This document shows, piece by piece, positions 55,482 to 63,990 of a stretch of 64,000 nucleotides of DNA. How positions within the stretch are numbered: the stretch's first letter is position 1; each line of letters starts with the position of its first letter. Origin of the DNA: Symbiodinium natans (Eukaryota > Sar > Dinophyceae > Suessiales > Symbiodiniaceae). A program made the translations under genes and the position numbers. The DNA lies in contig CAJNDS010002163.1 in assembly GCA_905221605.1 (NCBI GenBank), positions 375,001 to 439,000 of the forward strand. The letters are read 5' to 3'. The notes below the pieces were generated by a model. That model was given only the letters and a program-made list of their open reading frames with translations, searched no databases and was not told where the DNA came from.

Positions 55482-56762
55482 ATGTCATAGTGCGCCAACA
55501 GCCGGTTCACTACTGGCCCAAGCCCGGCAACTGATTGACAATACTTTCTGCAAGCTCGCCAAGTTACCAAGTTCCCCAGTTAAAGGGTTTTGGTTGGATG
55601 TTCTCCCTAATACTAACAGTCCTTAATAGGGATTATCGTGCCCCCCCCCCCATGACCCTTATTAAGGACTGTCCGTATAGGGGAGAACATCCCAAAGAGG
55701 TTTGGGCCCAATAAGAAGGCCCCCTAAGTGTGGACGCGGAGGCGACGAGGCATGGGGCCAGTCACGAAGGCGAAGCCTCCAGACTAGGCCATCGGTGCTT
55801 TCAGACAGGGTTTAGGGTTTAGGGTTCAGGGTTCAGGGTTCAGGGTTTAGGGTTTAGGGTTTAGGGTTTAGGGTTTAGGGTTTAGGGTTTAGGGTTTAGG
55901 GTTTAGGGTTTAGGGTTTAGGGCTTAGACTTTAGGGTTTCGGGTTTAGGGTTTAGGGTTTAGGCAGTTCGGGGAAGCTTGAGGGTCCTGTCTCAGGTTCA
56001 GGGGTTTGGGGCTTAGGTTTAGGGTTTGCCCCCCCCTCCCCGGGTCTAGCCTTTGGACCCCAAACCCCGACACCTTCAACCCTACTCTTTTCATCTCAAA
56101 TCCGGGGGGGGAGGGGAGGGGGGGGAGGGGGGGGGGAGCAGGTTCAGAGCAGGATCACTCTTAAGTTGCTGAGGAACCTCGGGTAGAGTCCCCGAAGCCC
56201 GAAACCTATACCCGAAACCCTAAATCCTAATCCCTAAACACTGTGGTAGATTCTGTCTTTTGATCCTTTGCTGTTCATACAAGATTTAGGTTTTGGGCTT
56301 TCGGTTTTGATGGTTTGACGTTAGGTTTTTATGGTGCAAGTTTGGGCTTTAAGGTATTCAGGGTTTGGGGTTTAGGGGTTAGGGTTTAGGGCTGTAAGTT
56401 GTCCATTTTGTGTTTGTTGAGGGTGCTTAAAGGTGAGAGCTTGAGGATATCTCCTTCTTTCTTGGACTTGTCATTTCCTTATGTTTTTCTTCCTTGCCTC
56501 CCAGCTGTGCACCCTTTCGTCGTAGGGTCGTGAACCCAATAAGACGGAAAGCATCGCCGATGAAGGGCTGAGAGTCAACATAGGTTTTAGGGCTTTGCGG
56601 CTGTACTCTATTAATTGGTTGAAAGGGAAGTGCGCGTGGTTGTACTAACGGCTGATTTGGAGTTGGGTGTTTATGAAGTGCTGCAGCATTCTATGGGCGC
56701 GCGCACCATGACAATTTGATTCGTACAGGCCCACCGCTCCCCAAGTCCACCCCAGAATTAAT
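55482..56762 (+). CDS. candidate gene with phase-consistent introner intron
   Basis: Exon 55482-55586 reads CHSAPTAGSLLAQARQLIDN...LPSSPVK, and exon 55729-55787 reads VDAEATRHGASHEGEASRL (GC donor). They join in phase over the 142-bp element D3 intron. Later candidates: about 56145-56172 (ITLKLLRNL, donor GTAGAG), about 56506-56580 (a strong pyrimidine tract before the acceptor; two frames open) and about 56735-56762 (AHRSPSPPQN, TAA). Function unknown; the last three exons are assigned only by position. Confidence 0.38.
55587..55728 (+). mobile_element. 142-bp introner-like element, family D (copy D3)
   Basis: GT donor at GTTTTGGTTGGATGTTCTCC; the element is a long imperfect hairpin (GTTCTCCC...ACAGTCCTTAATAGGGAT / CTTATTAAGGACTGT...GGGGAGAAC) with a poly-C loop, and it ends AAGAAGGCCCCCTAAG, the acceptor. 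Confidence 0.75.
55806..55970 (+). repeat. TTTAGGG array
   Basis: About 20 units with three TTCAGGG variants and one TTTCGGG, beginning 18 bp after the GC donor of exon 55729-55787. Confidence 0.96.
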
Positions 56763-56866
56763 CTAAACCCTAAACCCTAAACCCTAAACCCCAAACCCTA
56801 AACCCTAAACCCTAAACCCTAAACCCTAAACCCTAAACCCTAAACCCTAAACCCTAAACCCTAAAC
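56763..56866 (-). repeat. CCCTAAA array
   Basis: Fourteen canonical units directly after the TAA of the terminal candidate exon. A G-rich array follows at 56950-57035. Confidence 0.96.
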
Positions 56867-56899
56867 TCCGGTAGCTCCTCCACTCTTCAGAACCAGTAG

Positions 56900-57653
56900 G
56901 CGGTCGGGAACGTCAAAGCCTTGGACTCTTGGAGTTAGGGCTCTGGGGTTTTAGGGTTTGGGGTTTAGGATTTAGGGTTTAGGGTTTAGGGTTTAGGGTT
57001 TAGGGTTTAGGGGTTTAGGATTTAGGGTTTACGGTGCAGGGTTTCGGGTACCCTACACCTAAACTCGCATAGTGGTGATGGCGGCTCAGGACCCTGAACG
57101 CTAAACTGAAAGCCCTCTGTATTGGTTTCTGCCCTTCTCCAGCTAAGTGTTGGGTTCTTGGGATATTTCATATTTTCCCTTAATTATTGGGTTTAAGAGG
57201 ACCATCTTCAGGAATATGTGTTCAGAGGGTTTTTAGGGCCATGCTTAGGTTAAGTTTTGGGCTCTTGGGGGCGGGGGGGGGGGGGGGGGGGGGGAGGGGG
57301 CGGTACAAATTGAGTAACTCCTTACAGGTTTGGGACAACCTCAAGATGGGTTGTCTTCTTCTAGTCTGAGCCAACAGGGAGATCTCCAGGTGCTTTATCT
57401 CCGCAGCTTCTATGTCTGTTTCCCAGATGGTTGCGCTTCTCAGGTTTATGTGTAAACCACTCTAATTCGGCTTCCACTGAGACTAAACTTAGCATTCGTA
57501 AACCTAGCACTGCATGCATGTGCTGACGGGGGTTTGATGTCCACACTGATGGGTTTCATGGCCTTGTCTGGGTTGCATTGAACCCTGATAGAATCCTTGT
57601 CGGCAGAGTAGACCCCAAAGAAGCCCACATACCACCAAACTCAAGCAAACCTC
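56900..57653 (+). CDS. candidate micro-exon cluster
   Basis: Candidate exons 56900-56933 (AVGNVKALDSW), 57090-57118 (TLNAKLKAL, donor GTATTG), 57328-57363 (VWDNLKMGCLLL, donor GTCTGA), 57390-57443 (VLYLRSFYVCFPDGCASQ, donor GTTTAT) and about 57608-57653 (VDPKEAHIPPNSSKPR; a second frame is open too). A 31-base G run (57261-57291) lies in one intron. A frame on the opposite strand (57446-57628) also looks protein-like, so the strand of the last part is not certain. No family recognised. Confidence 0.33.
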
Positions 57654-57833
57654 GCGTTGCCCCTAGACCCTGCGAGGCATGTGTCTGGTTGCGTTCCCTT
57701 TTAACTGATATGAAATGATGCCCTATCTACTCCTGGATTTCCCTTGGTTCAGGGTCGGGCTTTAGGAACCTAGATATTCGGACCGTATCCCTAAACCCTA
57801 TACGGCTTCAATCTTTTTCTTGGGAGAGACGCC

Positions 57834-58553
57834 ATGGTTCCCGGAAGCGGTCGCGGCCACCTGCCCGGGTGCATCTGCAAGGCATCTCGGCAAAAGCTCC
57901 CCCCAACTCCTGGGGTAGTATAGGGTTCATCTGGGGTTGAGGGCTTAGTGTCTCGGGTTCTTAGTTAGGTGTTGGGGTGCCTCAACCCCTCCCCCCCCTT
58001 CCCTCCTCAAAAAAACAAAAAGGCAAGCCAGAACCACCCCTTCAGAAGGACTTAAGGGTGTACTTTGAGAGAGGGGGGGGCTTGATTGTATCCCGAGACA
58101 TCCCGAGGCTCCGTTCGAAGCAGACAAGGCTCAGACCCGGGCAAGGCTCGGGTGGCGAGCGTCGACCCCGGAACCCCAAGGAGCCCAATACCCCTTTATT
58201 AAGGAATATACCTTAGTTTATAGAGGGATCCTTAATATGATTTAAGGTATATTCCTTAATTAAGGAGTGTTGGGCTCTTTGGGACCCTCATCCCAAGCTT
58301 CCCACGCGACGCATGAGCAGCGCCAAGCGCGGCACCGAAGGCGGGGGCCGACTGCAAGAGCTTCGGCGGCAAGCGCTGGTCGCAAGAGCATGGCTTGGGG
58401 ATTCCGCATGGATGAGGTGGCGGGAGGCAGGCAGCTGCCGAGCACCTCGCATCAGTCCTGGGCAGCAAGGTCGCAACCTGCATGCTTCCTCCCCCTGAAG
58501 AAGTCTGTGCCTGCCGCACCGGAGTTCTTTCAGAAGGACACTGGAAAGGTTTA
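57834..58553 (+). CDS. candidate gene with start codon at 57834
   Basis: ATG in GCCATGG context, seven bases after a TTGGGAG acceptor; 27 codons MVPGSGRGHLPGCICKASRQ... to PTPG, then the donor GTAGTA. Downstream candidates: about 58124-58183 (TRLRPGQGSGGERRPRNPK) up to element G, then 58298-about 58470 (RRMSSAKRGTEGGGRLQELR...) or the overlapping frame ending PLKKSVPAAPEFFQKDTGK at 58553. Which frame is used in the last interval is undecided; splicing between them is possible. No family recognised. Confidence 0.35.
58184..58279. mobile_element. perfect-type hairpin element, family G
   Basis: GAGCCCAATACCCCTTTATT...GGAATATACCTTA and its inverse AAGGTATATTCCTTAATTAAGGAG...GTTGGGCTC form a long terminal inverted repeat (about 36 bp) around a 25-bp centre. 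It begins right after the candidate exon ending at 58183. Confidence 0.8.
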
Positions 58554-58691
58554 GAACCCTTAGGAAAGTATGCCTGCATCTTGGCCGCCTTTAGCGGAAG
58601 TCCCCTATGGCCCTATTTAAGCACACGGATCCTTATGGCATTTAGGGTTCAGGGTTGAGGGTTTAGGGTTTAGGGATCCTTAAGAAAATGC

Positions 58692-59060
58692 ATGGTTTGG
58701 GCATTCACTTCAAGGCTCCATCAAGTGTTCGGCATACCTCAGAGCCGGGAGCTTTTCCCAGAGGGCCCCGTCTCCCTTGGTTCCGGAAGATACACAAATC
58801 ATAATCTAAGGAATGCCCCTGCGGCAAAGTTTAAGGTTTCTTCTCTAAGCCCTGGCCCTAAACTCTCTACCCCAAACGCTTCAATCATGAACCCTATCCC
58901 CCCCCCAATAGAAACTCGAAATGTGGTGATGTTGTTATCCAAATGTCATGTTTGGGGTCCAAAGGAATTTGGGAGCCCTGAACCCCCCCTAATTCGGAAC
59001 AGGGTTGAAAAGGCGGGGTCAGTTTCGGCAGGATTTTCCGGAAAGTGCTTTGATTATTAG
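58692..59060 (+). CDS. open frame, two competing readings
   Basis: ATG at 58692 opens 122 codons to TAG. Within it, 58723-about 58812 is also open in another frame after a TTCAAG acceptor (SIKCSAYLRAGSFSQRAPSP..., TAA). Both are plausible by composition, and no family or conserved motif was seen. Confidence 0.25.
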   Translation: MVWAFTSRLHQVFGIPQSRELFPEGPVSLGSGRYTNHNLRNAPAAKFKVSSLSPGPKLSTPNASIMNPIPPPIETRNVVMLLSKCHVWGPKEFGSPEPPLIRNRVEKAGSVSAGFSGKCFDY

Positions 59061-59566
59061 GGGTACGCTTAATAGAAGGGGGAAGGGATTACGCCCTAAA
59101 CCCTAAACCCTGAATCCTAAACACCAGTGTAGGGGTTTAAAATGGCGCCTCAAGAACCTTACGTTTTTGGGAAAGGGTTTCCCCTAAACCTTCTGCCCCA
59201 AGCCCGAAACACCTTATCTTTTTCAAAGGGTTTTGGAGTAGAGGCCCTTGTAGAAGGGTTCTGGAGTCATGGTGTGCTGGGGGTATAACCATCATTTAAA
59301 ACGTTCCCCCCCCCCCTCCTAAACCCAAAGCCACCCAAAGCCACCCTAAACCCTAAACCCTCCAGCCCTGAAATCTAATCTGTTATCAGAAATTTCAATC
59401 GTTTGTTTTTTGACGGCCCCATGTTCACTCTGGGCCCGTCTCTCAAGGGACCCTATGCCTTCTGAACCCGAAACACTCAACCCTTCACAAACCCTAACCC
59501 TAACCCTCTAAACCCCAACCCTAACCCTCTAGACCCCAAACCTAATCCTCTAGACCCTGCCCTCAG
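59061..59566. other. spacer with few signals
   Basis: Scattered CCCTAAA/CCCTAACC units, a GTTTTTGGGAAAGGG inverted-repeat-like stretch (59162-59235) and one short exon candidate (about 59252-59280, KGSGVMVCW, donor GTATAA). Nothing else supported. Confidence 0.4.
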
Positions 59567-60426
59567 AAGCACGATTGTTCAAGGCTTGCCGTCTTGCCGG
59601 CAACGGCGGCGACCTAAGTCTTGAAGGCGTTAAACCTGGGACTCCCAATGGTATCCTGCTGTGTCCCTTTTGCTGAGGAGCAAAGGCTGGGCTATCCTTT
59701 TGTCTTGGAGGGGTTAGGGTTTAGGGTTTAGGGTTTGGGGTTTAGGGTTTAGGGTTTAGGGTTTAGGGTTTTGGGTTTAGGGTTTAGGGTTTAGGGTAGT
59801 CTTGCGAGGTTAGGCTTGGGCGGGGCCAGGGTTGTTGGGTTTAGGGCTGGAGGGCTTCAGGGCCCTCGGGTTTCAGGAGTGAGTTTGCTTTTGTTACTAG
59901 AGGAGGGGCGGGGCTTTCCTGTGTTTGGCTTATTGGTCTTGCCTGGGATTTTGATAGGTTTGTCAAAGGGAGCCAGTAACCCTAGTGGAGGCGGGAGGGG
60001 AGGGGGGAGGGGTTCAGGTTCCCAGAGTTCGGGCTTTTTACTGCCATGTACCCTACTTACCAGTACTGCTTGGCAAGCAGGAGGTCGGGCTTTTCCGAGC
60101 TGAGTTGGATGCTGTGAGTATTCGTAATTGTGGTCTTGCGAGACCCCAACTGCCAAAGGCCAAACAGCCACTCGGGTCTCTCAGCTGCTCCCTGCGCGCG
60201 ACGGGACCCGGGGAAACGTTGCTTTTTTTGCCACCCTTCAAAAGGCCTGCAAGGTGCCGTGAATACTGAAGGTATACTTTGTAGGCCGTAATTGATGCTC
60301 CTCTCCGCCGAGGTGTGCCACTGTTGGGTTCTGCCCTAGCTGGCCCGCCTGGCCCAGCTGCCCTTGCTAGCAGCCCTCCCGGCGCAGGCGGGGCAAACCC
60401 TAAATCGGCAGATAGATAGGGCTTGA
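59567..60426 (+). CDS. candidate multi-exon gene, product unknown
   Basis: Exons 59567-59650 (ARLFKACRLAGNGGDLSLEG..., donor GTATCC), 60064-60113 (LLGKQEVGLFRAELDA, donor GTGAGT), 60168-60217 (TRVSQLLPARDGTRGN, donor GTTGCT), 60245-60271 (LQGAVNTE, donor GTATAC), about 60287-60313 (AVIDAPLRR) and a terminal exon 60340-60426 (LARLAQLPLLAALPAQAGQT then LNRQIDRA, TGA). A CCCTAAA heptamer is translated inside the last exon. The ARLFKACRLGD-like start could suggest a helical repeat, which is speculative. A TTTAGGG array (59712-59795) fills the first intron. Not all phases were reconciled. Confidence 0.4.
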
Positions 60427-60518
60427 GGGGGGTTGTAAGCTTGCGGTTCAGCACTTCTCTGATTTGTTGGTCTGCTGTGCTTTTGTTCGGTGCTCTTGGA
60501 GCTTGGGCTTAACCTTGC

Positions 60519-60971
60519 AAAGACGGCAACTTTCGGCTGGATGTCAGCTACGGTATTCCCTGGCTCTTGCCCTTGCCTTGCGCCTCATACGTCCTTCATA
60601 CCCGTCCATTCGCCCTGAAACCCTAAACCCTAAACCCTAGCCTAAGCTCCCAAACCCCAGTGGTATTCTTCGGTGTAGCAGCTAGAAGCGTTTTACCCCT
60701 TCAACCGATGCGTCGACAAGCGAGCCTGGAAAGTCAGAGGCTTGTTCTTGTAGCTTTTGGTGCTTAGGTGATTCTAAGGGTAGTTTCATAGTCCCTTAGT
60801 ATGTTCCCTTACCTTCTTTAAAGGGTTCTGAAGTATGGGTCCTTGGGTTGTACAGGGCCATATAAGGGGTCCCCTTGTAAGGCATACTAAGGGACCACGC
60901 AACTACCCTTAGGGTGATCGGGTCTAGGGCTACGGGGTCTTAAAAGTCCCCGTGGTCGTGGCAGGGGCGTA
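60519..60971 (+). CDS. candidate exons flanking a family H element
   Basis: About 60519-60551 (TATFGWMSAT, donor GTATTC). About 60719-60771 reads EPGKSEACSCSFWCL and ends at GTGATT directly before the element. The acceptor GGGTCTAG after it continues in phase into LRGLKSPRGRGRGV then TAG (about 60929-60971), an RG-rich end. Confidence 0.33.
60774..60909 (+). mobile_element. family H element with apparent target duplication (copy H3)
   Basis: TTCTAAGGGTAGTTTCATAG to CACGCAACTACCCTTAG: terminal inverted repeats of about 30 bp. GGTGATT precedes and GGTGATC follows the element, consistent with a 6-7-bp target-site duplication that includes the GT donor. Confidence 0.8.
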
Positions 60972-61519
60972 TAGGCTTCGGGCCCAAGTTGCACGAATGA
61001 CCCATACAAATTCGAATATAGGTTGATGTCTTTGCGGGTCCCACATGCCGAGCTTTTTGGACAACAGCTCCTTGTATTGTGCCGAAGCGAAACCTCAAAC
61101 CCTCAAGCCCCATAACCTAACTCCCTACACCCCAAACCCTAAACCCTGAACCCTAAAAAACCCTAAAGCCCTGAAACCCTAGCCCAAGCTCCCAGAACTC
61201 GCTCCGCTGCGCAGTCGACAAAGCCCTTCCCTAAACCCTAGACCCTAGGCCCTAAACCCTAAACCCTAAACCCTAAGGTGGATGTGCATCCACCAGTGCC
61301 GGCGTAGCGGCCGGGGCCAGCGGGGGTGGTGGCTGTAAGAACTCGAAGAACCATCTCCCTGGGTGCCACTGGCAGCTCAGTGGTTTGGGGTTTAGGGTGA
61401 GGGGTTTAGGGTGAGGGGTTTGGGGTTTGGGGTTTAGGGTTGCTCCCAGCAAGGCTTGCCCCTAAACCGTTTTTTCCCTTTGTTCGTCTACGGGCGAGTA
61501 CCTCTCATTTCGAATCAAG

Positions 61520-61603
61520 GTCGAGCTGTGCAACTGTTTGGCTTTGTGGCAAGTGACAAAGGCAGAGTTCACAGAGTTCAAGACTTATAACCCTAAACCC
61601 TGA
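61520..61603 (+). CDS. terminal exon candidate reading into the telomeric repeat
   Basis: After GAATCAAG the frame reads VELCNCLALWQVTKAEFTEF then KTYNPKP and TGA. The last codons and the stop are made by the first CCCTAAA/CCCTGA units of the array that follows. An internal GTGACA donor is an alternative end. Upstream, about 61298-61336 (AGVAAGASGGGG, donor GTAAGA) and about 61051-61092 are further exon candidates. Confidence 0.35.
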   Translation, partial: VELCNCLALWQVTKAEFTEFKTYNPKP

Positions 61604-61792
61604 GCCCTAAACCCTACACCCTAAACCCTAAACCCTAAACCCTAAACCCTAAACCCTAAACCCTAAACCCTAAACCCTAAACCCTAAACCCTAAACCCTA
61701 AACCCTAAACCCTAAACCCTAAACCCTAAACCCTAAACCCTAAACCCTAAACCCTAAACCCTAAACCCTAAACCCTAAACCCTAAACCCTAG
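61592..61792 (-). repeat. 200-bp CCCTAAA array
   Basis: About 28 nearly perfect CCCTAAA units, one of the longest pure arrays. Candidate exons lie directly on both sides (61603 and 61813). Confidence 0.97.
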
Positions 61793-61812
61793 ATAGACTG
61801 TTTGCACTTCAG

Positions 61813-62584
61813 TGCTTTTGGGCAGTTCAAGGCTGCGGCCTTAAGAGTGCTCGTTTTTCTTGTGTCCATTTGCAAGTGTTGCTAGTTAGGACGAAGGGTG
61901 GGCGAAAGGTTACGCTACACACCAGAGGCCGACAGCAATGCACCTGCTGTGTGGCATCCCATTATAGTAAGCCCGATATGTTGTTCACATAAACCACCCC
62001 AGTTGGGGGCTAGTGTCCTCAAGGTGCATCTGCAAAGACTGCAGAAATCGCACGGCTCCCAAGCTGCTTTTGGAATGTGGGGTTTCCATGTTCAGTTCTT
62101 CCCACCACAGAATGTTGCAAGAAGTGGTTCCGAGTCTCCACACACCCTTACGCACGCTAACCCTATAAACCGCTTCAAACCCCTCTGAACCCTTTCAGCC
62201 CTAAAAGCCACAAAAGCCCTAACAAAAACCCAAAACGCCCCGAAAGGACCAAGGAGCCCTAAGCAACCCTCCTTTTCGAAGTGTGGGACTTTTCAACCTG
62301 AGTGCCAGACATCCTCGTCCCATGGAGACTTACCCAGAGGCAGTATATGTTTTGAAGGGTTAAGGCTTTTGGGTCCTCAGATTCCTCGGAAGGTATGGAG
62401 CTCTCTGGGTTTTTCGTGCCCTCCATACCCTGCTTGAGGGTGTAAACCCCTCCAAGCCTAGTAGCAGCCTTTCCCATCTCAGGACTTTCCTGACCTTACG
62501 CCCGTCAAGGGTATGGGCAAGGAAGCGCCCGTGAAGAGCGTCTTCAAAGACCCCGTTGCGGCGGTGGTGCCCGAGGGATTGCGG
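61813..62584 (+). CDS. candidate micro-exon cluster
   Basis: Exons 61813-61846 (CFWAVQGCGLK, donor GTGCTC), 61890-61908, 61936-61966 (phase-consistent reading NAPAVWHPII, donor GTAAGC), about 62012-62032 (LGASVLK), about 62052-62090 (KSHGSQAAFGMW), about 62107-62155, about 62315-62349 (two frames) and 62483-62584: 34 codons DFPDLTPVKGMGKEAPVKSV... to PEGLR, preceded by the pyrimidine-rich acceptor TTTCCCATCTCAG and followed by GTTCAA. The last exon is the most convincing. No family recognised. Confidence 0.38.
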
Positions 62585-62723
62585 GTTCAAGGATCAAAGG
62601 TTCAAAGTCGGGTTCGTATTGTGACGCGGCCCGTTAAAGTCAACTTCCACTTAGATAGGGGTAGAAACAGGGTATCCACTGCAAGCTAGCAGTTCACCCA
62701 CACACACACATACATGCCCACAT

Positions 62724-62810
62724 ATGTATGTATGTATGTATGTATGCATGCATGCATGCATGCATGCATGCATGCATGCATGCATGTCTGTCTGTGTGTA
62801 TATATTTACA
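62724..62810. repeat. (GTAT)n/(GCAT)n microsatellite
   Basis: Tetranucleotide runs giving a Met/His/Ala/Cys-rich artefactual frame. Confidence 0.93.
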
Positions 62811-62851
62811 ATGCGTTGCTTATGCAGTTGTGTTGTTTTTGGATGTCATAG

Positions 62852-62946
62852 AACTCTACTTGCACCTACCCTCACGGTTGAAGCCGAAAGCGGATCCTAT
62901 GCCGAAATCAGAGAGCACGGACAGACATGCCCCGACCTCTTAGGCC
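62852..62946 (+). CDS. exon candidate with strong donor
   Basis: After GTCATAG the frame reads TLLAPTLTVEAESGSYAEIR then EHGQTCPDLLG, with donor GTAAGG (95 nt). A second frame is also open to a TAG. Composition favours the first. No family recognised. Confidence 0.38.
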
Positions 62947-62972
62947 GTAAGGCGTTGTGGGTGGGCTCTGTT

Positions 62973-63127
62973 TAACGTTTAAGGGTTTAAGGGTTTAAGG
63001 GTTTAAGGGTTTAAGGGTTTAAGGGTTTAAGGGTTTAAGGGTTTAAGGGTTTAAGGGTTTAAGGGTTTAAGGGTTTAAGGGTTTAAGGGTTTAAGGGTTT
63101 AAGGGTTTAGGGTTTAGGGTTTAGGGT
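62973..63127 (+). repeat. (TTTAAGGG)n octamer array
   Basis: About 17 homogeneous TTTAAGGG octamers followed by three canonical TTTAGGG units. Confidence 0.97.
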
Positions 63128-63141
63128 CATGTGCCTTCAAG

Positions 63142-63339
63142 CGGCCAGCGGGCCCCGGAGCTGCAGCAAGAAAGGTTTCGACGACAGAGAAGTCCGAAGA
63201 AGTCCAAACCCTGGGCACTTCATGTGTGTATGTGCCCTAAGCCCAGCCTATACATCCAAGTCCCTTCTAAACGACACAAGCTCCAGAAATTCTTGAAACA
63301 ACCTTCAAGCCCTAACCCCTAAACCCTAAACCCTTGAAA
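63142..63339 (+). CDS. candidate exons with basic C-terminus
   Basis: 63142-63174 (RPAGPGAAARK, donor GTTTCG), 63188-63223 (RSPKKSKPWALH, donor GTGTGT) and a possible terminal stretch from about 63282 reading LQKFLKQPSSPNP then TAA, whose last codons again come from CCCTAA units. Confidence 0.33.
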
Positions 63340-63707
63340 CAACCTTAGACTCATCCACCCGACCAGCCTCGCGAATCAGGGAATTCAGGGAGGGGTTTGT
63401 ACACAGACCCTGAACCCTAAACCCTCAACCCTCAACCCTAAACCCTAAACCTGGTGTGAGAAGTTCAGAGTTTACCCTAAGAGCCCAAACTTAGGGCTCC
63501 AGGCGTAGGACCCCTAAGCTCGGAAACCGAAGTCTTGAAACCGAGGCCCCAAATCCTCATCTGAAATCTAAGGTTTAGGGTTTAGGGTAATCCCTAAATC
63601 CTTCACCCCAAAACCTTCAACCCCGACTTGTTCTAGTTCCTCTACCCTAAACCCCTCAACCCAAAGCCCTAAAACCCCAAAGCCCCAAGCCCCTAGCACT
63701 CTGGCAG

Positions 63708-63819
63708 GCTCCCCCGCCCCAAGTCGCCTCCATCTGGTCGGACTGGTCCTGGGACGATCCCAGCTGGTGGGACGATCCCAGCTGGTGGACAGGACCGGGT
63801 TCGGAATTCGAGGATGAGG
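63708..63819 (+). CDS. Trp/Asp-rich exon with internal duplication
   Basis: After CTGGCAG the frame stays open for 37 codons: APPPQVASIWSDWS, then WDDPSW twice (an 18-bp direct duplication), then TGPGSEFEDE, ending at GTTCAGG. Product unknown. Confidence 0.4.
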
Positions 63820-63839
63820 GTTCAGGGTCTACGGCTTAA

Positions 63840-63990
63840 GGTCTACTTCGAGGCTCATGGTACTTATGAACCAAGTATAGCTGTACTTGTATCCCACTCC
63901 TAAGCCCCTTGAGTGCGCTAAGATGGTTATATTTCGGCTATAAGTACAGGTATGGTTAGGTTAATAAATACCATGAACCTCCAAGTAGGA
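63840..63990. mobile_element. inverted-repeat element family K
   Basis: CTACTTCGAGGCTCATGGTA and its inverse TACCATGAACCTCCAAGTAG bound a 150-bp element with a further internal TACTTATGAACC / GGTTAGGTTAATAAATA symmetry. A single copy in this window. Confidence 0.75.

Noticed and set aside
57446-57628. A protein-like 60-codon frame on the minus strand (…SADKDSIRVQCNPDKAMKPI…)
   Set aside because: Not dismissed outright, but nearly every supported exon is on the plus strand and plus-strand exons with donors overlap the same interval, so no separate minus-strand gene is called.
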